Shown one piece after another: positions 53,146 to 62,077 of a stretch of 64,000 bases of DNA (positions are counted from its first letter, which is position 1; every line of letters begins with the position of its first letter). Under the pieces are notes generated by a model that saw nothing but the letters and a program-made list of their open reading frames with translations, had not been told where the DNA came from and ran no database searches. This DNA comes from Hexactinellida sp. DTS-2022. Its lineage: Eukaryota; Porifera; Hexactinellida. The stretch covers positions 1,240,001 to 1,304,000 of the forward strand of contig JAPNXP010000016.1 of assembly GCA_028753945.1 (NCBI GenBank), in the 5' to 3' direction. Position numbers and translations under genes: made by a program.

Positions 53146-53360
53146 CTAAAAGATAAAAAGACGAGATAAATTGGTTTTAAGTTTTAACCAAGAGTTGCGG
53201 CTGGGAATGGTTACAGGCCTACAGCCCCCTATAGGCGAACCTAACCCCTTCGAGGGAAATCAACAATTCGTTGGGGAACAAAGTGAAGAAAAATCCAGTT
53301 TAGGCCCAAACACAGTCGGGGAACTTATACCCAGCATTGGAGAATTACTGGAGTCACCCC

Positions 53361-53527
53361 CAGGGGCGGTCGCAGGATCTGGCCAGCCCGGGGCAAAAGA
53401 GCAGCTTTTAATATAAATCCGGGGCATGCTCCATGTAATTATACTACCAATTGGGTTGGAATCCGGGGCAAAATATTTTGACCCGGGGCATTTGCCCCGG
53501 ATGCCCCCCCCCCTGGGACCGCCACTG
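53361..53527. mobile_element. hAT-type MITE, 167 bp
   Basis: The left tip CAGGGGCGGTCGCAGG and right tip (inverted) CAGTGGCGGTCCCAGG have the exact 8-bp duplication GTCACCCC (53353-53360 and 53528-53535). GCCCCGG-rich. It lies about 215 bp upstream of a cadherin exon, in its preceding intron. Confidence 0.87.
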
Positions 53528-53535
53528 GTCACCCC

Positions 53536-54379
53536 TGATATTAATGTCAAATTGTCAATGAAAGTTGTTCAGAAACTCAGATATTTGCATTCGGTTTACT
53601 AGTTACAAGTTGAATTAATCAGTTAACATAAAAAATATGTGATAAAATAGTAAACTTATCTACATTTTAACTGAATATACTAATTTTAAACGAATTACCT
53701 ATATTTTGTTAACTTTCCTAGAAAACTAAAGTACGAAAGGAATGCAATCTCAGTAGTACATACAATTTGGTTTTGTCATATTGTTGTTGCTATCTCTGAT
53801 AGTATAACCGCAAATCACATATTAAGAGATAATGAAACCATTACCAATTCAGTTAGCAACTTGTATCAAAATAATGGATTCAGCAAAAATTGATAAATTT
53901 ACATTGAGAATACTTTATTTATAATAGATTATTAAATAATAGAGCTGTAGGGATTATTAAATTATATTTTGACCTCTTGAAAATCAATTGTGCACTGTAG
54001 TCCGACAGAACATGTTGACGACGTTGATTATGCCTCTATAGTTTAAATTTAGCTAATTTGGAAAGCTTGACCTTTCCAAAACACCAGGTAATATTGTGTC
54101 AAGACTGTCAACCTCAACATTTTTAGTAGGTTCTGCTTCATTATTGACCCTAATGTTGCATGATAGTCATGACGGATCGTGCGTAGCATAAAATTGGATT
54201 ATGAGCATCAGGGTTGTTGAACGAATCAATGATTTTCTTAATAAAATCATGAATTAAATGAAAATTCAAATTAAATCCAAAAAGTTTCAAAAATAATACC
54301 CTTAAACAACCACTTAATTCAGATATTAAAGTAGTATCTTTCTAGTTTAGGGGTTTCGGAATTAGCATATAAGACCCAT
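53536..54379. other. No gene seen
   Basis: AT-rich; no cadherin-like exon could be recognised on the minus strand. Confidence 0.4.
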
Positions 54380-55167
54380 CATGGCCTACTATATATACGG
54401 TTACTCATGCTGCCAAATCATAAGAAAAAATAAGAGTCCAGTTTTGTAATTTTATTATAGGCTAAACTATGCTTCCTATTGGCATAATTTGCATTGTATA
54501 TGGGGTAATCAACCATTGCGAGTCCAATGGAATCACTTTTGAGAATCTGGATTTGTGGTTAAGGTGTTTAGGCTCCATTTAATGGTGACGGTAACAATTT
54601 ATGCTAAAATGCAAAAAATTTCAAATATCATAAATTTCATTTTCTTCCTACTTTTTAATAATTAAATAACAGGAATACTAAAATAGGGATTTATTTCATA
54701 CCCCAAAGGCTACTAAATCACAAAATGGCGACATTCTAAAAATTCTAAAAATTTGTAAACCAACCACATGCTAAAATACAGGTAGTAGCCGAGTTACAAC
54801 TTACTATTTTCGTTTATAAAACGTATATAATTGCTGGTTTATCTATATTCATTCTCATTATATATTCGAAAAATGTATACAAAGTATATTTGTAAAATAT
54901 TTTCATTTTCTCGTAGTTATTTTGGACTCGAATTGTATATATAGTATATTTGTGGTGTCATCATTAAATGGCGTCTAAACACCTTAACCACAAATCTCAG
55001 ATTCTCAAAAGTGGTTCCATTGGACTCGCAATGGTTGATTAGCCCATATAAAATGCAAATTATGCCAATAGGAAGCATAGTTTAGGCTATAATAAAATTA
55101 CAAAACTGGACTCTTATTTGTTCTTATGAATCGGCAGCATGTGTAGCCGTGTATATAGTAGGCCATG
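54380..55167. mobile_element. TIR element of about 790 bp, arms of about 210 bp
   Basis: CATGGCCTACTATATATACGG...GTTAAGGTGTTTAG (54380-54590) returns inverted at 54970-55167. Relatives of its outer portion occur at 58335-58371 with 61903-61950 (interrupted by a MULE) and near 59253. The target duplication is unclear. No coding capacity. Confidence 0.7.
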
Positions 55168-55802
55168 GACCCATATAGAAAGATCCATATAGTATTATGT
55201 TCACGGGCGCTGCATTAGTTCGACATCCGAAGTTGTCATTAGTTCGAATTTGGACAGTTGTCACTAGTTCGACAAGGCTTTTGGACAGTTGTCACTAGTT
55301 CGACAAGACATTTGGAAAGTTGTCACTAGTTCGACAAGACATTTGGACAGTTGTCACTAGTTCGACAAGACATTTGGACAGTTGTCACTAGTTCGACAAG
55401 ACATTTGGACAGTTGTCACTAGTTCGACAAGACATTTGGACAGTTGTCACTAGTTCGACAAGACATTTGGACAGTTGTCACTAGTTCGACAAGACATTTG
55501 GACAGTTGTCACTAGTTCGACAAGACATTTGGACAGTTGTCACTAGTTCGACAATACTTTTGGACAGTTGTCACTAGTTCGACAAGACATTTGGACAGTT
55601 GTCACTAATTCGACAGTATTCCATAGATTCCTTTAAATATAATGTTCTTTAAAATTCTTACCTTGTATAGGGTGTAACAATAACCAAAGTGTTACCCAAC
55701 AAACAACGCGTCCACAATTACTATAAGTAGTGATTAACATGACAAGTGATATCGTATTTGCCAAAAATCAATGGAATTCAAATTAGACTCTAGAAAATTT
55801 AA

Positions 55803-56928
55803 CATACACGATGCAACAAAGTTGCATGCAACTTAGTTGTATCGTGTATGCTGGAATGTGTGTGCGTGCAACAAAGTTGCACCGTGTATGTTGATTGTTG
55901 CACGCAATATTGTTGCATGCAACATGTTGCATGAAAATTGGACATGTTCAACATTCTTGCAACATTGTTGCACGAAAACATGGAAATTCAGCACATATTT
56001 TTCAGATTATTTTCGTTTGCATTTTCACCTACTCAAAACAATTGAAAAATTCACATCTTCTTTCTAGTGTACCTATTTAATTTACTACTTATTTTCTCAG
56101 TACCCTTAATCAAGCCACCTATGATGCGAACACAAATGTATATATTAGAATTTTGAGCACGGTTTTAATAACACTGATCGCATTGCTGCATATTATTTTC
56201 CTAGAAATTCTACACACTTAAATTATCCACAAGTTAATGACGTTTTTTTATTTTTGAATGAATCTAGAAAATAGAATTAAACATTTTGGGATTGCAAATG
56301 TACTAGCCATTGTAACTCTAAGATCCGGGTAAATTCTAGTTATGGGCAGCCTCCGGACGACAGTGACCGAATAAAGGAGGTTTGGATGTGTATATAAATA
56401 TCCAGTTCTAACTAAGAATACCAAAAATGGCTATACCTTATGATAATCATATAAGTTATGCTAATTATCACTGGATAGACGATCCATCCTTACGAAATTT
56501 CTATAACTGGATGTGTTAACTAAAGGATTTATTTCATCAATAGATGAAATGCACTTCGCGTCTCTCGATTTTTATCCAATCTTTAACCCATGAGATCTCA
56601 ATTTGCGTTGACAGGTCAAATGCAATTTCCTCCGGCGAGTATAATAATTTGGAATGCGGAAACGACAACGTGTGTTTTATCCACAATAATGAATTGGGAA
56701 ATAACAAATCCATTGAAATTATACGTATAGTACTGATTAAAAATAATATTTTTACCATGTGTAATAGAGCAATTTCCATGCAACAATGTTGCACGAAAAT
56801 AAATGTTGCATGCAACTTGTCGCACGAAAATTGTGTTGCATGCAACATATTGTTTGCAACATTGTTGCACCGTGTATGTTACCTTGTTGCGTGCAACAGT
56901 TGCATGCAACAATGTTGCATCGTGTATG
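55803..56928. mobile_element. MITE with GTTGCATGCAAC motifs, 1.13 kb
   Basis: The ends CATACACGATGCAACA and, inverted, CATACACGATGCAACA continue into reiterated GTTGCATGCAAC and GCAACATTGTTGC palindromes at both sides (55803-55980, 56775-56928). The middle is unrelated AT-rich sequence. Overlapping open frames on both strands arise from the repeats. Confidence 0.65.
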
Positions 56929-56934
56929 GTGGGC

Positions 56935-57740
56935 TTAATCGACGTCAGAATGGAAACATTTTCACTACACCAGATGGTCACAAATATATCAAGACCAAAA
57001 TTAGAGATTAAAAAGCAAATCTAAAATGTGCTCTTTACAGGAACGGATGTAAAGCGACGGCAAAATTAAATTTACTCACAAATTTGATCATTCCTGGTGC
57101 AAACCACAACCATAGCGTCTTTGAATTAAAATCAAAGTGTAGAGATCTTGCACGAAATTCGCAAGATAATATTAGAACGTTCTTAACTTCTTATCACAAA
57201 CAAGCACCATTCAGTTTGATGGAACATTTTATACTGTACCCATTCAGTTTTATCAACTGTGGACAGTCTTCCTAACTGTTGACAGACATGCTCTCCCTGT
57301 GAATCAGCAGGCAGTGGCGGAGACAGGGGGGGCAGGGGGGGCCTCTTTGGAGGCTGGCCCGGGGTGCCCCCCCCTAGAATAACATTGTTTTACAGTGTGG
57401 TCCCTCCTGGAAAATCCCCTGCCTCCCCCCAGAGCTCCCCTATCTGAAATCCTGGCGCCGCCTCTGTCAGCAGGGCTTATAAAATTTCTGATTTTGATTT
57501 AATTAATTCAAAATCCAAACTTACAACAAGAAATGTTTTATCATAATGAAATTGAGGATTAGCTGATAAAAAATAGAAGTATAATATAAAAAGACATGGA
57601 TCATAGGACGAAAGGTACTTTCAGTGTTTTCTACAGAGAATGCAACAAACAATGGTGCAGACTGCAGAGGCCTTTCAGAAAACTTTGAAATCCGCCATCA
57701 CAGCTCACCATCCAAATATATGGACGTTTATTTATCTGAT
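56935..57740 (+). pseudogene. FLYWCH-MULE transposase relic
   Basis: Pieces in order are GNIFTTPDGHKYIKTK (FLYWCH start); KCALYRNGCKATAKLN and NHNHSVF (FLYWCH end); a shifted frame at 57210-57310, FDGTFYTVPIQFYQLWTVFL (first catalytic Asp); then, after a MITE and unrelated bases, EAFQKTLKSAITAHHPNIWT at 57660-57725, corresponding to the last catalytic Glu region. The D2 segment is gone from its place and several frame changes are needed. Nonfunctional relative of the RING-MULE. Confidence 0.75.
57312..57466. mobile_element. hAT-type MITE, 155 bp
   Basis: The ends CAGTGGCGGAGACAGG and, inverted, CAGAGGCGGCGCCAGG have the exact 8-bp duplication TCAGCAGG (57304-57311 and 57467-57474). It is inserted within the MULE transposase relic just after the DGTF block. 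Confidence 0.88.
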
Positions 57741-58099
57741 TGAATAAGATCATACTTGATTTTGAATTGGAATACCAAGGCATTGAGGCCTTCAAGAAAA
57801 CAAAAGTGACAAACATCGGAAAATGCTGCCCGCAGAAATACCTCAATGCTGTCTCAGCAACAATTGGAGGCTGTGGTAGACATGCTCTTGAACAATTTGA
57901 AGATATTAACACAAAAATTTTAGATGAATCAAACTGTGATGATGGTGATGATACTGTCCACAATATTGTATATTTTGTTGTCAACCAAGACAAGGAACAT
58001 ACGCTCTCATTCCTTTTGGTCACGCAAATCTATGAAAAGATTGTGACCCTGTGTGGCCGGCATTTTATTGAGGAGAACTTGCCTTTCAATGAGTCTTAA
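57740..58099 (+). pseudogene. Hypothetical 119-codon ORF next to the MULE relic
   Basis: It starts with an ATG and reads NKIILDFELEYQGIEAFKKT, which resembles the MULE D2 motif (DFE...AFKK). The remainder (CCPQKYLNAVSATIGGC, DESNCDDGDDTVHNIVYFVV, LVTQIYEKIVTLCG) matches nothing I recognise. It could be a rearranged MULE segment joined to foreign sequence, or an unrelated gene piece. It is the longest open frame nearby. Confidence 0.3.
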
Positions 58100-58371
58100 A
58101 CTAATTTATTGATTACTCATTAAATAATCAACCTCTTCAAATATTAATTTCATTAATTAAACTACATACGCATTTCATAATTATCATTATATTTGCTAAC
58201 ATAATAAGTTCTTAGATATTATTAAATACAGTGAACTCCCCTTAATAGAGTCACCTCGGGACCAAGTCGCTTTGACCCGATTAAGCGGAGAAATCAATTA
58301 GCCGAAAATATTTTAAGCCAAAATGTAAATCCGTCCATGGTTCTATATATACGGCTACACATGCTACCGAA
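58100..58371. other. Spacer with a one-sided pogo-like tip and part of a MITE
   Basis: CAGTGAACTCCCCTTAATAGAG at about 58231 looks like a pogo-type tip without partner. 58335-58371 is the left part of the TIR family seen at 54380, interrupted by the next MULE. Confidence 0.45.
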
Positions 58372-58956
58372 GGGGTGCATGCATTTGTTAGAATTTTGAA
58401 GCATGCATTTGTTAGAATTTCATCTGATTGCATTTGTTAGAATCAGTTTTAAGACTAACTTGCATTTGTTAGAATTGTTTTATGAATTATGACTAACTTG
58501 CATTTGTTAGAATTGTTTTATGACTAACTTGCATTTGTTAGAATAGTTTGATGACTAACTTGCATTTGTTAGAATAGTTTTATGGTCGACTTGCATTTGT
58601 TAGAATATTTTTATGGTCGACTTGCATTTGTTAGAATATTTTTATGGTCGACTTGCATTTGTTAGAATTGTTTTATGGCCAACTTGCATTTGTTAGAATT
58701 GTTTTATGGCCAACTTACATTTGTTAGATAGTTTTATGGCCAACTTGCATTTGTTAGAATAGTTTTATGACTAGCTTGCATTTGTTAGAATAGTTTTATG
58801 GTCGACTTGCATTTGTTAGAATTGTTTTATGGTCGACTTGCATTTGTTAGAATTGTTTCTTATACATATGTCTTAAGTCATGGTGCACAAAATAACCTGA
58901 TTTACTAACAGTATACGAAATGGTTTATTATACTTAAGAACACAACAATTACTCCG

Positions 58957-60395
58957 GATATTAATGAATTAATATTTGGAACATGTTCTGAATATTCGAG
59001 CGACATATAGGACAAGATTGGCTTAGGTCTTGTATCCTCTGGCTGCATACAGTACAGCAACCAGCATGCCTGCAAGGCATGAATATCCAGGTGTCTGTTC
59101 GGGGCTCTAAACAAACAATACACTTGTTTCCATCTGGACTTTCTTCTGATTCGTTGTCCGAATACTCTGTATCGCTTGAAGTCAGAGAGCTAAATGAATA
59201 TGAATTTCCAATCGTATGGCTAATAGCTTCCAGGAACTGCCATGGATCATAATCGCCATCATGGCATACTTAATATACGGCTATATATGTCGCCGAGAAG
59301 GCCATAAAACAAAGAGGCCAGTTTCTAATTTTCAAAATGGAGAATTGATCTTTATTCGAATAATTAGCAATGACAGAGCTGAAAAGTGTATTATAACTAT
59401 ATAGGAATATGGTATCCAGGTATACATAGCACCCTTCAGAATTGTGATATATCATCATCTGATGACGTTAGGGTTATTTTGGTTGCGAAATATCTTGTTT
59501 TTCTAGCATACTTTTAACATAGTTAAACGCATTATAAATGTTCAAAACTGGAACATAGTTATACCCAGAAGTAGTAGAATAAAATATATCGAAATTATAA
59601 ATGGAATGTTGACACATTCCTCGATTGCCATGGAAAATCTATATTTCCTAAAATGTGCCATAACTCAAAAATTATGAATGTTATGTAAACTAGGCTGGTA
59701 CTGATCTGTCCGGAATAGGTAACTTCCAATTCATCGATAATACATTTTATATGCTTAACTTCAATAATTTTTGAGATAGTGAGTCATTACCTAATAATGA
59801 ATTAAGTGTTAATTATCTCACTGATAAAATTGCATGGGGACCGTAAAAAATGTCCCATCATATTATATTGTATGTTAGTAACATTCAAAAGAAATTCACT
59901 CATTGAATCTGAATAGAATACCACACCAGTTTCGTTACCCACTGTTACGCTAAATTTAAAAAACTTCCCGAAAGTAGTAGTCGATATAATTTCACTGAAT
60001 TCTAAAGCTGTTTGAGGGATCCTAGGTTCTAAGGTTTTTCTCGCTCGAAACATCGTAGATTCGCATTCTGAAAAGGAAATTTCACATGCCCTTGGATTAT
60101 CTCTTGTAACATCATCGAATACCTTCCTTAAATTCGTCTGCGAATTTTTTGCAACCGTTTTACATTTCCTCTTAAGGGCAAATAATTCATTTCGGTAGGC
60201 CTCGGTGTTGTGGTTATGGAGCTTTAGAGGCGTAATTAAATCCCTTTCACGATTAAGTTTGCACGTTGCTTTGCAGCCATCACTGAACAATACACATCTT
60301 AGATAAACAAAATTATCCTTCGATTTAGATTGGATGTATTTATTTCCATCTGATGTAGTGAAAACCTTCCCAAAAAGTGCGTCTGTATTCTTCTA
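58957..60395 (-). pseudogene. FLYWCH-MULE transposase relic with C-terminal RING
   Basis: N-terminal part (60395-59825): FTTSDGNKYIQSKSKDNFVY, CVLFSDGCKATCKLN and LKLHNHNTEAYR (FLYWCH), then VVFYSDSMSEFLLNVTN, with DGTFFTVPMQFYQ in a shifted frame. The central core is missing. C-terminal part (59250-58957): PWQFLEAISHTIGNSYSFSS, an acidic linker, and a RING finger KCIVCLEPRTDTWIFMPCRH, AGCCTVC, CPICRSNI. The RING layout matches the one at 29920-30070 closely, so the fusion predates the split of the two families. Nonfunctional. Confidence 0.82.
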
Positions 60396-60430
60396 TTGAA
60401 TATTCCATTTAAGTTATCGTACGTGTAAAC

Positions 60431-61151
60431 CAGGGTTCTAAAAAATGAGTGTAAAAATCAAGGCGCCTTAATTTTGGTCATTCATATCTACTAGGCATAT
60501 TTTTTTTCCGTCCCAGCTCCAATTGATTTACTAGCCTTATTTTTTTTTCAGAATTACCCCTCTAGGTTTACTCGCCTTAGTTTTTTTTCGATCCTACCCC
60601 AATTGGTTTACTCGCCTTAGTTTTTTTTCGGTCATACCGCAATTGGTTTACTCGCCTTACTTTTTTTCAGTCATAGCCCAATTGCTTTACTCATCATATA
60701 ACAACGTTTAATCCATTTAAGTATGAATAAATGTTGATTAGCCACAATTTTTCAAATTATACTTTGCACAATTACTGTTTACTATATGTAAAACACCATT
60801 ATTAGCTTTTTCCTTATTAGAAATTTTTAATAAAATATTACACCTTTGCCACTAATTAGGTTAATTAATTAAGACTTCAAAAAAGCACTTGTTTCGAATA
60901 TCTATTGTTCACTAAATATTTACACGCCTTAATTTACTTTCCTTAAGTTTTACACGCCTTAATTTTTTCGAATCCAATAAATTTATTTACTAGACTTAAT
61001 TTTTTTTCTGCCACCCAATGAATAATTTTACTCGCCTTAATTTTTATATTTCGCTTTTTTCATTTATCATACTCGCCATACTATTTTTTCTTAAAATAAA
61101 AAAAAAACAAGGCTTATGGCGAGTAAAAAAATTAAGGCGTGTAAAACCCTG
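60431..61151. mobile_element. hAT-type element, 721 bp, with internal minisatellite
   Basis: CAGGGTTCTAAAAAATGAGTG and, inverted, CAGGGTTTTACACGCCTTAA; the exact 8-bp duplication is GTGTAAAC (60423-60430 and 61152-61159). The inside is a degenerate array (60480-61080) of units with GGTTTACTCGCCTTAGTTTT followed by a T run, period about 40-60 bp. No coding capacity. Confidence 0.87.
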
Positions 61152-61902
61152 GTGTAAACCACGCCAAATGTTGTTGTTATATATAATTCTGAGAGGAATC
61201 CTTTCAGAAATGAAACTGATGTTTGGTTTCTGGAAAACATGAAATTAGTGACAAATGATAATATTTTTGTTGACACCCTAATACCTTTGTTGATAGAGTT
61301 TGTTTAAAATTGTGAAATATACACTTCAATCTTCATAGATTTTTCAGAAACAGCTAGAAATTAAACTTAGAAAATATAAATTAATTATACCAATCAAGTG
61401 GAAATACAAGTCGATCAAAAAAACAATTCTAACAAATGCAAGTTAGTCATAAAACTATTCTAACAAATGCAAGTTGGCCATAAAACTATTCAAACAAATG
61501 CAAGTTAGTCATAAAACTATTCTAACAAATGCAAGTTAGTCATAAAACTATTCTAACAAATGCAAGTTAGTCATAAAACTATTCTAACAAATGCAAGTTA
61601 ACCATAAAACTATTCTAACAAATGCAAGTTAGTCATAAAACTATTCTAACAAATGCAAGTCGACCATAAAACAATTCTAACAAATGCAAGTTAGTCATAA
61701 AACTATTCTAACAAATGCAAGTCAGTCATAAAACTATTCCAACAAATGCAAGTTAGCCATAAAACAATTCTAACAAATGCAAGTTAGTCTTAAAACTGAT
61801 TCTAACAAATGCAATCAGTTGAAATTCTAACAAATGCATGCTTCAAAATTCTAACAAATGCATGCTTCAAAATTCTAACAAATGCTGCGCCCCCCTACCG
61901 AA

Positions 61903-62066
61903 TCAAAGAAAAAACAAGAGTCCAGTTTTGTAATTATATATACTATCATAATTTGACAATTGCATCAACATAGCATTTAATAATTTCCATATTAGCTTAG
62001 ATATTTTGGGCCATATGACATTTTCCAATTAGAATTTGAGATGTGAATCCTTATAAGTGTAGATGT
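61903..62066. other. Right part of the interrupted TIR family
   Basis: It continues the element broken by the MULE at 58372-61894 (AAGAGTCCAGTTTTGTAATT is shared with 54430-54450). Confidence 0.5.
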
Positions 62067-62077
62067 GTAATAGGAAG

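Larger units (their letters stand above)
55205..57740 (+). mobile_element. Truncated MULE relic with a 31-bp array
   Basis: It begins GGGCGCTGCATTAGTTCGAC, matching the tips of the other MULEs, followed by about 12.5 copies of a 31-bp unit (55211-55616; core TTGTCACTAGTTCGACAAG). Coding relics on the plus strand follow at 56935-57735. The opposite array is absent, so the right end has been lost. Two MITEs (55803-56928, 57312-57466) are inserted in it. Confidence 0.65.
58372..61894 (-). mobile_element. RING-MULE relic with 31-bp arrays, 3.5 kb
   Basis: Tips GGGGTGCATGCATTTGTTAG and, inverted, GGGGGCGCAGCATTTGTTAG. The flanks are CTACCGAA (58364-58371 and 61895-61902), an 8-bp duplication. Each end is an array of an exact 31-bp unit, about 15 copies (58380-58860 and 61417-61885; core TTGCATTTGTTAGAATTG). 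Remnants of the transposase lie between. A hAT element (60431-61151) and other sequence (59253 to about 59820) are inserted. Confidence 0.8.

Noticed and set aside
53171-53550. Frames on both strands at 53.2-53.5 kb next to a cadherin exon
   Set aside because: They span a 167-bp hAT MITE; the cadherin acceptor at 53145/53146 shows this is intron.
55211-55616. Regularly spaced 31-bp repeats resembling a CRISPR array
   Set aside because: There are no unique spacers: the whole 31-bp unit repeats. The context is eukaryotic and the array sits at the end of a MULE relic.
56537-57011. Open frames of 103-155 codons on both strands around 56.5-57 kb
   Set aside because: They cross the GTTGCATGCAAC repeats, which are open in several frames; only the FLYWCH portion after 56935 is meaningful.
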